DNA of 64,000 nucleotides from Chimonanthus salicifolius (Eukaryota > Streptophyta > Magnoliopsida > Laurales > Calycanthaceae): positions 32,157,175-32,221,174 of the forward strand of contig CM023540.1 in the NCBI GenBank assembly GCA_013350335.1, written 5' to 3'. Below the pieces are notes generated by a model. The model was not told where the DNA came from. It made no database searches and saw only the letters and a program-made list of their open reading frames with translations. Shown in pieces: positions 35,676-48,034 of the stretch; the stretch's first letter is position 1; each line of letters opens with the position of its first letter. The position numbers and the translations under genes were made by a program.

Positions 35676-35707
<32 letters not shown>
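35676..35707. repeat. CT microsatellite in array copy 1
   Basis: A run of about 14 CT units followed by four ACTC units, at the linker of the first array copy. Equivalent tracts are at 38527-38549, 40084-40123 and 40677-40700 (the last followed by CA units to about 40720). Confidence 0.9.
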
Positions 35708-35709
<2 letters not shown>

Positions 35710-36093
35710 ACTCACTCACTCAGTAGCACTGTTTGTTCATTTGGTTGGATTTCAACCGTCAACTAGTTCTCAATGGATAATTTTCCTATTTATATTGGAA
35801 GAGACCTCAGATCCGTATCTCTATATAGAGGCCATGATGATGTTATCATGCGTCCTTTTGATTCTGAAACATATGTGGAAGGTGCTTTATCTCTGCTTTT
35901 CTTGGCTTGGGAGCATTGCAAGGTCTATGTATTGACTTACAAAGGCAACTAACAGATGCAACCATGGCAAAGAACGTTGCCCACCCCATGTTTGAGAAAA
36001 TGCAAATCTGAATTCATAATTTCTCTCAAAATGATGGTCCAATTGGTTGGACTTCACTAAAAAATTAGTTCTCAATGGATAATTTTCCCATTT

Positions 36094-38443
36094 ATATCAA
36101 AGGGTACCCTCAGACCATTTATCCCTATCAACAGAGGCTGTGATGTTATCATGGGTCAGTTTGATTCTCAAATATATGTGGGTGATGGCTTCTCTCTATG
36201 TTTCTCGGCTTGGCACCATTGCAAGGCATGTGTATTGATTTACATAGGCAAGCAACTAATGCAGCCATAACAGAGAAGGTTGCCCACCCCATGTTTGAAA
36301 AAAGGCGAATCTGAGCCTCAATAAGGGGGAAGAAAGATAAAAGAAAAAGCAGATGCGTTTGAAGAGGTAGATGAGATAGATTGGATGGCGCCATTGTTAT
36401 CAGAACCGAACTGGACCATTTATATCAAAGGGTACCCTCAGACCATTTATCCCTATCCACAGAGGCTGTGATGGTATCATGGGTCAGTTTGATTCTCAAA
36501 TATGTGTGGGTGATGGCTTCTCTCTATGTTTCTCAGCTTGGCAGCATTGCAAGGCCCGTGTATTATTTACATAGGTAAGCAACTAATGCAGCGATAACAG
36601 AGAAGGTTGCTCACCCCATGTTTGAAAAAAGGTGAATCTGAGCCTCAATAATGGGGAAGAATGAAAGAAGAATAAGCAGATGCGTTTGAAGCAGTGTTAT
36701 CAGAACCGGACCGGGCTGCGGGTTCGGCCGCAACTGCCATCTTCTCGGTCCTGTCTGATTAAAAAACCTTCTGATAAATTAAGCCGCAAAAAACTGTTTC
36801 AAGCCGCGGTTTAAATCGGTTTTTAAAATCCAGTCGTGAGCCATGAGCCATGAGCCGTGGCTTTGGAAAAAATGGAAAGCTAGAAAAAAAAAAATTAAAA
36901 ATGCTGGCGGCTGCGTCTCTAGCCTCCCTACAAAAACATTAAAATTCAGTAGAAAAAAAATGGAATGAGAATAAATGAAACGGTGGAGAGAAAGAATGGA
37001 AAGAGAAAAAAGAAAATATGGAGAAAAGATTGAAGAAAAAAAATCGCTACACCTTTCACAGATTTCCTTTCTCTTCTTTTTCTTCTTTGTTGATGGGAAA
37101 AATACAGATGATGATGGCGGCGGCTAGGGTTTAATAGAGAGAGTGAAAGAGAAGAAGGGTATTAAAAGATGAGCATTAGGGTTTGTAAGTGAAAACCCAT
37201 TTTTATGAAAAGGAACTCACGTGAGCTTCCTAAAGAGCTCACTTGTAAGCTCACGTGTGTACACTAATATATCAAAGGGTACCCTCAGACCATTTATCCC
37301 TATCAACAGAGGCTGTGATGTTATCATGGGTCAGTTTGATTCTCAAATATATGTGGGTGATGGCTTCTCTCTATGTTTCTCGGCTTGGCACCATTGCAAG
37401 GCATGTGTATTGATTTACATAGGCAAGCAACTAGTGCAGCCATAACAGAGAAGGTTGCCCACCCCATGTTTGAAAAAAGGCGAATCTGAGCCTCAATAAG
37501 GGGGAAGAAAGATAAAAGAAAAAGCAGATGCGTTTGAAGAGGTAGCTGAGATAGATTGGATGGCACCATTGTTGTCAGAACCGAACTGGACCATTTATAT
37601 CAAAGGGTACCCTCAGACCATTTATCCCTATCAACAGAGGCTGTGATGTTATCATGGGTCAGTTTGATTCTCAAATATATGTGGGTGATGGCTTCTCTCT
37701 ATGTTTCTCAGCTTGGCAGCATTGCAAGGCCTGTGTATTATTTACATAGGTAAGCAACTAATGCAGCGATAACACAGAAGGTTGCCCACCCCATGTTTGA
37801 AAAAAGGCGAATCTGAGCCTCAGTAAGGGGGAAGAATGATAAAAGAAAAAGCAGATGCGTTTGAAGAGGTAGATGAGATAAAGTGGATGACACCAACATT
37901 ATGACATGGGTTTAACTACAGTTCAAACCAGTTGAACCTTATTTAACCCAACCTTCTTCTGAGACGGTTCGGTTCTGATAAGATTGGATGGCACAACTTT
38001 GGCTGATTTCTAGGGCTGCAACTCGGGTGGCTCAGGCTGGGTTTTAATAAACCCAACCCAACCCTTGTCAAAACTTATTGAACACGACCTGACCGATCCG
38101 AATTGCTAACCCAAATTACTCATCCCAACCCAATTTCTGACCCTTATCTCTATAAATAGAGGCCATGATGATATTATTGTGGGTCCTTTTGATTCTCAAA
38201 CTATGTCGAAGGGATGGTTTCTCTCTATGTTTCTTGGCTTGGCAATGCCATGAAATCTGTCTTTTGATTACGGAGTCAACTGATTGGTGCTGCCATGGCA
38301 GAGGAACTAACCCATGTTTGAAAATGGCGAACCTCAGCCTTAATAGGAAGGAAATGAAAAAAAAAAATTAGTCAGGCACTCTAAGAGACTTGACACCTTG
38401 GTCATCATAAAAAAAAGGAAGGAAAAGAAAAAAAGAGACAATT
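36094..38443. repeat. 1175-bp higher-order duplication within the array
   Basis: The start word ATATCAAAGGGTACCC occurs at 36094, 36422, 37269 and 37597. The spacing is 328 bp within each pair and exactly 1175 bp between corresponding members, so a pair of units was duplicated together with the intervening segment. The segment 36692-37268 begins CAGTGTTATCAGAACCGGAC, the terminal word of the element at 54956-55445, so it probably includes a transposon insertion. Confidence 0.7.
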
Positions 38444-39010
38444 TTGAAGAGGTAGAGAAAGAATGGGATGACCGACCTTGGCTGATTTCCAAGTACAGTA
38501 CAATACATCATCCCTTGAAATGGATACTCTCTCTCTCTCTCTCTCTCTCACTCAGTAGCACTGGTTGTTCATTTGGTTGGATTTCATCCATGAACTGTTT
38601 CTCAATTGATAATTTTCCTATTTATATCGGAAGAGACCTCAGAGTCTCATACCCTTATCTCTATATAGAAGCTGTGATGATGTTATCATGGGTCCTTTTG
38701 ATTCTGAAACATACGTGGAAGGTGCTTTATCTCTGCGTTTCTTGGCTTGGTAGCATTGCAAGGTCTATGTATTGACTTACATAGGCAACCAACAGATGCA
38801 ACCATGACAAAGAACGTTGCGCACCCCATGTTTTAGAAAATTCAATTCTGAGCCTCAATAGAAAGGGAAAAGGAAAAAGAAAAAGAAAATAAAAGAGATA
38901 ATCTTAAAGAGGTAGGAAAAGAAGAGGATGGCTTACCCTTGGCTAATTTCTAGTTACATACAGTACATCATCTCTTCACATGGATGCACATTCTCTCTCT
39001 CTCTGTGCGC

Positions 39011-39031
39011 TAAACCCTAAACCCTAAACCC
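39011..39031. repeat. Three TAAACCC telomere-type units
   Basis: Three exact copies of TAAACCC, the plant telomere unit, lie in the linker of an array copy beside CT repeats. Shorter forms (two units) are near 43330 and 50597. Confidence 0.9.
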
Positions 39032-40082
39032 TGCATATTCTCTCTCTCAGCTGCACTGTTGTTCATTTGATGAGTTTTGAATTGATAATTTCTCTCAAAA
39101 TGATGGTCCAATTGGTTGGACTTCACCAAAAAATTAGTTCTCAATGGATAATTTTCCCATTTATATTAAAGGGTACCCTCAGACCATTATCCCTATCAAA
39201 AGAGGCTGTGATGTTATCATGGGTCAGTTTGATTCTCAAATATATGTGGGTGATAGCTTCTCTCTATGTTTCTCGGCTTGGCACCATTGCAAGGCATTTG
39301 TATTGATTTACATAGGCAAGCAACTAATGCAGCCATAACAGAGAAGGTTGCCCACCCCATGTTTGAAAAAAGGCGAATCTGAGCCTCATTTTTCTTCACT
39401 CTTTTTGGTTTTCTTATACATCGAAGGTGTTCAGGGTTGAGAAACCCTTTCTTTTTCGGGGAGGCTGGACGCTGCAGGCTGCTAATACAAATTTCAGAGT
39501 TCAAACATCTGTAAGAGTTAAGATCACCATATTCCTAATTCCTTTCTCCAAATATTTGATAAAATTTTAGAGAGATCTGAAATATGAGGCAAATATAGAT
39601 TTTTTCACTGGTGTTTTTACGGTTTTCTTATAAAAGCGGTTTTAATATATATTTCAGCCGGTCCACGGTTGAACCGCGGTTAGCAACATTGATCAACAGA
39701 GGCTGTGATCTTATCAGGTGAGACACTCGGATACCTTGGTCTTGGAAAAAAGATGCTGTGATGTTATCATGGGTCAGTTTGATTCTCAAATATATGTGAG
39801 TGATGGCTTCTCTCTATGTTTCTTGGCTTGGCAGCATTGCAGGCCTGTGTACTGATTTACATAAGCAAGCAACTAATGCAGCGATAATAGAGATGGTTGC
39901 CCACCGCATGTTTGAAAAAGGCGAATCTGAGCCTCAGTATGAAGGGGAAAAAGGAAAAAATGAAAGAAAAAAGAGATGAGTTTGAATAGGTAGATGAGAA
40001 AGAAGTGGATGCCACAACCTTGGGTAATTTCCAAGTACATACAGTTTGTCATCCCTCAACTTGCATGCTCATTCACATACAT

Positions 40083-40126
<44 letters not shown>

Positions 40127-40676
40127 ATTAGCACTGATTGTTCATTTCTTGAAATCTCTCAAAACGGTGGTTGGACTCATAGTTTAAAAACTCAAGCAAA
40201 TCATTTGAAGTTTTACCAAGTTTTTTGAGCTGAATTGAAAAACTCGTCCTAGTTACTTGATAGGATTTTGAGTTGAGTCCAATTTTTGAGTTTTTGAACT
40301 ATGTTTAGATTCATTAATGCACCACTTCTCATTGTGGGTCATTTTGATTCTCAAACTATGTGGGTTGGCTTGACTGTCAAGACACTCATGTGGGGTGGGG
40401 ATACCCATATTACGGGAAAAAAAAAAGCTACATGGGTGATGGTTTCTCTCTGTTTCTTGGTTTGGCAGCATTGCAAGGTCTGTGTGTTGATTTACACAAG
40501 CAACCAGTTGATGCAGCCATTCAGGGAAGGTCGCCCACCCAATGTTTGAAAAAAGGCAAAACTGAGCCTCAGTGGAACGGAAAGAGAAGGAAAAGAAAGA
40601 AAAATAAACAATTTTCAAGAGGTAGAAGAGGATGACATGACATGGCCTTGGCTGGTTTCCAAGTGCATATGAGACA

Positions 40677-40721
<45 letters not shown>

Positions 40722-41090
40722 TACCCATTGCTCTCGTTTGAAGATTTCTCATTGGATAGTTCCTCTCAAAATGATAGTCCAATTGGTTGGATTTCATCAA
40801 TGAACTGGTTCACAATAGATAAATTTCCCTTTTATATTAAAGGGGACCCTCAGAACTTAGTTTATCTAAAGAGGCCATGATGATGTTATCATGGGTCCTT
40901 TTGGTTCTCAAATGTATGTGGGAGATGGCTTCTCTCTGTATTGGCTTGGCAATGTTGGAAGGTAGGTGTATTGATTTACACTGGCAACCAACTGGTGCAA
41001 TCATTGAAAAGAAGGTTCTGCCCCCCATGTTTTTGATAGAAGGCAAACCTGAGCCTCAAAAATAATAGTAATAATAATAATAAGGATAAC

Positions 41091-41126
41091 GATTTGTGCG
41101 CCATGAGTTTTCACTATGGTGCACCA
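41091..41126. mobile_element. Left arm fragment of the foldback MITE
   Basis: GATTTGTGCGCCATGAGTTT and the following CACTATGGTGCACCAT match the left arm of the complete element at 41326-41491, and then break directly into array copy 12. This shows that copy 12 arose by duplication after the MITE inserted. Confidence 0.7.
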
Positions 41127-41325
41127 TTATCATGGGTCCTTTTGATTCTCAAACGTATGTGGGAGATGGCTTCTCTCTGTTTTGGCTTGGCAATGTTGGA
41201 AGGTAGGTGTATTGATTTACACTGGCAACCAACTGGTGCAGCCATTGAAAAGAAGGTTCTGCCCCACATGTTTTTGATAGAAGGCAAACCTGAGCCTCAA
41301 TAATAATAGTAATAATAAGGATAAC

Positions 41326-41491
41326 GATTTGTGCACCATTAGTTTTCACTATGGTGCACCATCCTTAAAAGGAAAAAACCATTTTGCCTTCTTTTTTTGA
41401 AAGAGGGAAGAGAGAGAAGAAAGGTAATGGCAAAATAGTCTTTTCCTTTTTAAGGTGGTGCACCATGGTGATAACTCATGGTGTATGGATT
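41326..41491. mobile_element. Foldback MITE at the end of the array
   Basis: The left arm reads GATTTGTGCACCAT, AGTTTTCAC, ATGGTGCACCA and CCTTAAAAGG; the reversed right arm reads AATCCATACACCAT, AGTTATCAC, ATGGTGCACCA and CCTTAAAAAGG. About 166 bp, no coding sequence. The arms are about 85 percent alike by eye. Confidence 0.75.
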
Positions 41492-41499
41492 TTTTCCTT

Positions 41500-42180
41500 T
41501 TAAGGCTTCGAAACTTTATGTTTCTACTTTTTGATGTTTCAGCAAGTGCCAGTGCTCTGAAAATTTAGATCATATTATAAATTGTTCAGGGCATCAGATT
41601 GTATTGTATTGAATCGAATCATATCTTAAAACCTGAAAGAAGTGGAAAATGCTTAAAAACTTTAAGAAAATAATAGGATGATCACAATCCATACAATTTG
41701 TCCTCAGACCATCAATGTAGATGACAAATGAAACATTGATAGTGTCATGTGTAAAACTTTATTGTCATATATGTCAATAATAATTTTCAAGGTTTCAAAA
41801 AAAAAGGAACTCATGTACATGTACTTGCGATCACATTAGATCATGAATGGCTTATAAGACCAACTTTTTGAAATGTGAATTGGATGAATCATAAAATGGA
41901 AATCCATGCATGACTGTTTCCATTTTTAGTGTATTTTTGAATCCTTAAAAGTTATGACTTTTGAAATCAATGAACCTGATTTTTTTATGAGAAGCATAAT
42001 TTGGAAATTATCTGTCAAATGAACACCTCTCCACTCTATGGCATCCCCACCCATGTGTGTCCCACAAGGCCTCCAGCTCTCCCCAAAATATCAAACTCGT
42101 ATATAGCCCCCTAAAAGAACATTTCTGGTTCTACCTCTAGGGCAATGGTTTGATATAATAATATTAGTTTCTTTTACGGA
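41500..42180. other. Intergenic, no gene recognised
   Basis: AT-rich sequence between the repeat array and the possible exon near 42250. Nothing recognised. Confidence 0.5.
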
Positions 42181-42249
42181 GAAAGAAAGAGGGAGCAGAA
42201 TATCTTCTACTGCAAGCATATATTTCTGCAGTTATATCGCTGTGAAGGA

Positions 42250-42314
42250 TGATTGAATCAATGCTTCTGGGTTCAGATTCACTGGGAGCAATGTCTTATA
42301 TTGCAACTAAAAGG
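42250..42314 (+). other. Possible short first exon (22 codons) with a strong donor
   Basis: An ATG-led stretch (MIESMLLGSDSLGAMSYIAT then KR) ends at AAAAG followed by GTAAGT. The upstream 60 bp are purine-rich, as in some leaders. No downstream exon was identified with confidence; an acceptor-like TTGCTGCAG lies at 45158-45166. This could be a non-coding or unannotated transcript. Support is weak. Confidence 0.25.
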
Positions 42315-42764
42315 TAAGTTAGGCTTGTTTACATTCTTGGATTTTAACAAATTTGCACCCTTTTATCTGTGGCTTTACTCAAAGCCATATTTTTGTCTTT
42401 AATTCAACATTGTGGTGGCCTACCTAGATTTTTGTCTGGTTATTATCCAATTTTATTTGCCCATTCTAATTAAGAAAAGGTGCTTAGAGGTAAAAAATCT
42501 TTCATAAAGGGTGGATAGATGGTCCCCAAAAAAAATCAGTAGGTACAACATTCTTTTGGATTTAATTTTGGATAGAAGCTAGAATTTGTTAATGCTGAAA
42601 TTACGAAAAAAGAAAAGGGCATACAATTTAGTGGCCGTTCTCATCATTTTTAGTTTTACTTCATGTTAATGATAAAATTAGTGAAATAAAATGGAACATG
42701 GGTTTCTTTATATTTGGAACTTCGTAGTGTTTTAAGAAATTTTGGTCAGCAGCCAACAATCCAG

Positions 42765-42926
42765 AGTATATGGTTGGAAGAAAGAGATCATAGCAAGTGG
42801 AGAAACTTCATTACGCAAGTTTGGGGCATCTCATGTCTGGAAGATTTAGTATATGGTTGGAAGAAAGAGAATGAAAGCAACTAGAGAAACTACATTAGTG
42901 TGGGGCGTCTCATGTCTGGAAGATTT
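42765..42926. repeat. About 80-bp tandem duplication
   Basis: Units at 42765-42847 and 42848-42926 share AGTATATGGTTGGAAGAAAG, GTGGAGAAACT-like and CTCATGTCTGGAAGATTT words. The second copy has a short deletion. Confidence 0.8.
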
Positions 42927-42989
42927 AGTATAGAGAGAGTACAGAGAGATGGTTCAGTGGGTGGGAGGGGCCCGCTAAAAAGTAATCAA

Positions 42990-43330
42990 GTTGTGATGGT
43001 AGAAGGTCCAAGCTTGATGGGATATGGACCAGTCGATACATTTGGCTTTGACAGGATGGGATACAAAGCTGTAGGATTCCATCTTATTCTTGAACATCTA
43101 GTTGTTCCTCTCCCATCGAAGGCTCCAAATGACAGCAAAGAAATCCAACGTCCATGAGATGGCAAATCTAGAGGACCCACTGAAGAGCATTAAAGCATAA
43201 GACAGCTTGACTGCAGACACCAAATTACAGCACCACCGTGTCATTCCACACTTTTGAGGCAAAGGGGCAGTGAATGAGAAATTGATCAATGTCGTCAGCT
43301 GTGCGCAAGCACAGGACAACCACTAACCAC
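42990..43330 (-). pseudogene. LINE retrotransposon relic, zf-RVT region
   Basis: The minus strand encodes pieces typical of the C-terminal zinc-binding region of plant LINE reverse transcriptases, split over two frames. One frame reads DDIDQFLIHCPFASKVWND (near 43215-43295) and the other reads DFFAVIWSLRWERNN (near 43098-43145). Internal stops and the change of frame show it is decayed. No RT catalytic domain or poly(A) tail was found. Confidence 0.75.
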
Positions 43331-43729
43331 TAAACCCTAAACTCAATTTCAACATCTGAGAGGTGTCTCCAGAAAGTCACACCCACACTGTATGACTGCC
43401 CGCAAGCTCAAAGTAGACAGCAACAGGGGTGTTTCACAAAGAAGCAATCCGGAATTGAGACTTGAATCATCAGGCTAGGGGAGAATAGAGAATGATAAGT
43501 GCCATTAATGCTGCCTCTTTTTGAATTTAAAAGGAGCGGGAAGTTTTAAAAACTTATCTATCTATATGTATGTATGTATAAATTATCAATAGGTTTTTGT
43601 TTTTCGGCGTCAAATTTTGGTGACACTAACAAAATTTACCTTTTTGGATGACACTTATATTTTGCCTAAATGAGTGCATTGTTTCAACATGTAGAAGAAA
43701 TGACCTTAGCTTGGTTTCTGATGACACTT

Positions 43730-43918
43730 ATATTTGTTGTTAATGGGCTTTTGACTTGAATGAAGAAATTGAATAAAAGAATGCATTTTTGGGATCCTTC
43801 CGTCTTTCGCCTATGCATGCATATTTGTTGTTAATGGGCTTTTGACTTGAATGAAGAAATTGAATAAAAGAATGCATTTTGGGATCCTTCCGTCTTCCGT
43901 CTTTTGCCTATGCATGTG
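43730..43918. repeat. 91-98 bp tandem duplication
   Basis: The unit starting ATATTTGTTGTTAATGGGC at 43730 recurs at 43821, both running through GAATGCATTTT, GGGATCCTTCCGTCTT and CCTATGCATG. The copies are almost identical, so the duplication is recent compared with most repeats in the window. Confidence 0.85.
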
Positions 43919-43919
43919 T

Positions 43920-46900
43920 TATGTGTTGGTGGGTGGATGGGCAGACTATTTTTTGCATATTAGGGCAAGGTAGTCTATTCTTCTTATTTTAGCCGATGGA
44001 TCAATCCCTTCATTTTAGTATGAGCCATTTCAAAAAAAGGGAGAAAAAAAAAACTTTTGTTGCAGGATAATACTTTTTTCCTCATGTAACTAGGTGTTTT
44101 CCTGTTAGAGTGTTTTCTTTTGTAGTTAAAAAGAATTTATTTTATAGATGGAAGAGGAAGCACATAAGAAACCTTGAGAAAACATAGTAAGTTATGTTTT
44201 GTACTGTCATGCAATTTCGTTGAACAGGCAGTAAAGAGTTTCTTGTGTGCATATTGGAAGCTGATACTTTGTGAGTTAATTTCTCCAAAGATGTTACTAC
44301 CATGGCATGTTAAGCCCCAGGTAGAGTGAAAGGCTTCCTACAGGAATTTGAGTTGACTCTGCCAGGTTTCTCTGCACTGGTAGTGTGCAGTGAGAAGTAT
44401 GATGGGTCATACAACTCTGTTGTGACTTCTAACAAGGCATCCAGTTATATTCTTGTGCATTCTCACTAACCAAGTTATGCCTACAGATGCTTATGTTAAC
44501 CATGAATGGTGTTGCCTAGTTCATATGTTGTTGTCCAACTCGAGTTAGATGGGGTAAATGATCTGATGATGTAAATGGTTATAGGCCTTTTCCTAATTGA
44601 CTTAGCCCAGTCGATTTGGTTTCGGGTTTAGGTCTCTAACCTTTTCCTAATTGACAGCCTCTCAAACGTAGGTTTACTTCCCTGTATATATGAACCAGGC
44701 ATTGGTTATTTTCTCTGGAATGTGGACCTTAGTTTTGGTGTGTTGGAGACTGTCTTCAGATAAGTGAAGACAATAAAGTCAGCACCATTCAGACCAATAT
44801 ACGTTCATCTGATCACTTTGGATCTCTTTGTGCTCATGTTACACGCATTGTTTGGTTGAAGTGTTCGGTTTGCTGTGCCTAATTTCATGATTGAACTTTG
44901 TGAGATGTGTTTAGTGACTGGATTGGGTGTATATTCTTTGAGGGATTTTGTTTCTTATCATCTAGCGGGAGAAACTCCACGTTTACTGCCATATTTACTT
45001 GTGATTCCTTCCTTTCTTTCTTTTTTAAGATACTGCATACAGTGAATCAATTTGTTGAAGAATTTAGTGTAAAGCTATGATGCATCTCTGTTTCTAATGA
45101 TTTCATCGACCCTTTGTTTAATTTGTATCTGAAGATTTGGTGTCTTACGAAACTTTATTGCTGCAGTGGCATAGGCTGGGAATATGGCTGAGAAATGAGG
45201 TAAAGGGTGGTGAGGGGGAGGGATGGAGATGGGGAGATGGATGGGCACTGCCATCAGATGTGAGATGAAAGGGGACTGGTTGGGAGGGGGCCGAGAATAC
45301 TATGGGGCGAACTGTTCTATCTCTTTACTTTATCTGAACGTAAAAGAGACAATTTAAGGTGATTATCAAATGATTCTTATGGTTGATACGCTTCCATCTT
45401 AGCATATATCATCTACATGGTATAAAGTACAGGCTGAGCCTTCCTGTATCAAAATTGAAAGCACATCAACCATTAAAAGAGTCAAACTTTGTGAAGTGTC
45501 TAAGAGTTCTATATCACCTAGTTTGAGAAATCAATGACTCTATCTATATATATCACTTGAGACACCTTCCTCTTAATGACTAGTTTACGAGGGTGAGTTC
45601 TACTTTAAGAATGTAACAAGTCATAATTTTTTAACAAACTTGACAATGGTAACTTGACAAAGGTGTAAGTCATTGCAGGTCAATTTAAAGGTGCTCTCAT
45701 GATTTTCTGGTTTTGTCGTGTTAGTGATTCCACTTTGAGATGGAGAAGCATAGCAGATTCTCGGAAGAAAGCTGGTCATATGTTGAAATGTGACATGCCA
45801 CTTCTTTTGTATGGACTTATATATTAAGTGAGGTGTATATATATCACTGATTTTTTATTGATGATGTTAATAATAAATGTCATATTAAATTTTTTATTAA
45901 TCAGTTTTATTTTTAAAATTCTGTCTTCATGTCCTCTCTATTTCTCTTTATGTTTATATCCTCTCTCCTTGAGTGCATGTGTGTTTGTGTGTATATTTAT
46001 ATGAAATTTCTAACCAACATAGAATAGATGGTCAATAATACATTATAATCCTCTATCCATATGTAACTTTAGATTAGGTGTCTCAACATTTTAAATTGAC
46101 TATTTTTTGTTCTGATTAATAATTTAGATAAAGATGTTTTTTATTTGATAAAAAATTATGCAATATTACAGATATATCATGTGTTCAATTTTCATAAGAA
46201 TCTACATCAGATTCATGGTAGATGACCTCACACATTCAGATGTAGATTGAGCAAGTGGGCCATATAACGATCACTTTATCATATCTGGGCATTTTCCATG
46301 GACGGTCTGCAATTCCTTGATCATTTTTCTTTCTAAAGAGAAGAGCAGTCAACTGAGCCGTTGACTTATTCTTATTGTCGTCATTTTCCTTTTGTCAAAA
46401 TTCCTCTAAAGGAATGGTTTGGACTTTGGATTGCTATATGGCTTCAAATTTGTGCGTTTGTTCGTCTAAAGTAAGTTCATGGCCTATAGAGGAAAGCCTT
46501 CGTTTCTACGGTATATGTGTAAGTGTTGAAGTTCAACATAAAAATATCATATTCGAGAATCTAAAAGATTCAAGTTCGAGGACTTAATATCATATTTAAA
46601 TGTTTAAATAAAAAAAAATTAGTAGAAATAATATATTAATTTTATTCTAAACAATAATATTTGACACATTAATATTCTAATTAAGTTTCAAAAGTAAAAA
46701 ATCTGTTAATATTTTACTAATTTCAAAAAATCAATGGTCAAAAAGCACTTTAGGAATTCATGAAAATGAGGATAAGTGTAGGTGGAAGTGTTTGACACGA
46801 CTGTAAGTGACCCTGCATCGAGCACTAGAGGGCAGGTCTATTAGATTTTTGGGCTGAAATGCTGGTGTTCTGATAGTGTAGGTTACAGTGTAGACTCTAT

Positions 46901-47990
46901 CTTATTATGTTTTGAACGTCAAAGTGTTCTGACATCGTATAGCAACTTATATAGTTCCGGATATATGTAAATCTTCTACGCACATTGGATAACCTATGAG
47001 TAGTTATTCTTATTATATTGAGAGACTTGAATCCAATTTTATTTTACTATCTGTTATCTGTCCTACGAATGGTGTGCTCAGGCGCAGATGAGTATGTCAA
47101 ACATCCACGACCTCCCATCTTTCTAACGGACGGATTCTTGACTGTAAAGCCAACTTTCACAAATTAGATAAACTGTATCATATGATAAAAAAATATATAT
47201 AGATGGATATATTATTATGAGGACTATGAAATTGTTGAAAATGAGAATTATTGAATTACACTAGCCTTTGTTTTTTTATAATTAAAATAAATTATTTGAT
47301 AAATATTTTTATTTATCATAGTCAATCTAACCATGAGAAAATATTAAATAAATATTATAAAAAATTAAAATTAAACTTAAAAGAGAGAATAATAATTTTC
47401 ACAGAGAGTCTTCACAATTTATAGTTTTTCCCCTAGACAAAATTCCATCGCCAACAAAGAGCATGTAGTATTTGCATTTATTACCAAAGCCCTCTCTCCC
47501 TGGCAATCTTAAAACAATTTTTTTCCTAAAATGTTAAATATATTCCGAAATTGTACTCTTATTAGTATGTGACAATTCATCTAAATATATTACTTTTGAA
47601 AGAGTAATCAATTGTGTGTTGCTGCATCATTAGCAAAATATAAACGAATATAATTTTATAAACATAAAATGTATTCCGCTACCTTAAGAAAAAGTTGAAG
47701 ACAATGAGAGATACCTAAATGAACCCATAAAATTAGATTGTTCTTCAAAAGATGAGCCGATAAATGAAGATATAAAACAAGAGAGCTTTATAGGATTCCC
47801 TTCTCTTCAAGGAACGACACTAGTGGAATGCAGGATAAATTCTCCTACACCCATTTCCACAAGCTAAGAATCTAATTCTCCCCACCACTCTCATAATCCC
47901 CACTACTTATAATTTAAGTAAGTATTATTACAACAGATTACACTGTTATTAAATACTTAATCTCTACTTAAACACTCCCATTTTACAGGC
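43920..47990. other. Intergenic, no gene recognised
   Basis: No coding sequence with family resemblance. Notable only for GT-rich and purine-rich patches near 45190-45300. A gene reaching into this stretch from the possible exon at 42250 cannot be excluded. Confidence 0.45.
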
Positions 47991-48034
47991 TCTAGAAAAA
48001 AAGCCCATCTCCTCAGACCATCTCTTTCTGGTTT

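Larger units (their letters stand above)
35450..41325. repeat. Array of about twelve diverged copies of one unit
   Basis: A core of about 230 bp starts near an ATCATGGGTC word. It then holds TTTGATTCTCAAA, GATGGCTTCTCTCT, TTGGCTTGGCA, CATTGCAAGG, TTGATTTACA, a CCCCATGTTTGA word and CTGAGCCTCA. It recurs with the ATCATGGGTC position at about 35845, 36148, 36476, 37324, 37651, 38176, 38685, 39216, 39766, 40331, 40888 and 41128. Full units also carry a linker (GAAGAGGTAGA, CTTGGCTGATTTCCAAGTAC), a CT microsatellite and TTCATTTGGTTGGATTTCA. All copies are in the same orientation. No copy has a long frame on the plus strand. A minus-strand frame of about 80 codons is shared by the copies at 36149-36394 and 37324-37569, but I recognise no protein family in either strand. 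It may be an old gene fragment or a non-coding satellite-like unit. Confidence 0.85.

Noticed and set aside
43920..47990. Possible gene in the 4-kb gap before the HIPP gene
   Set aside because: No exon with family resemblance or consistent splice signals was found.
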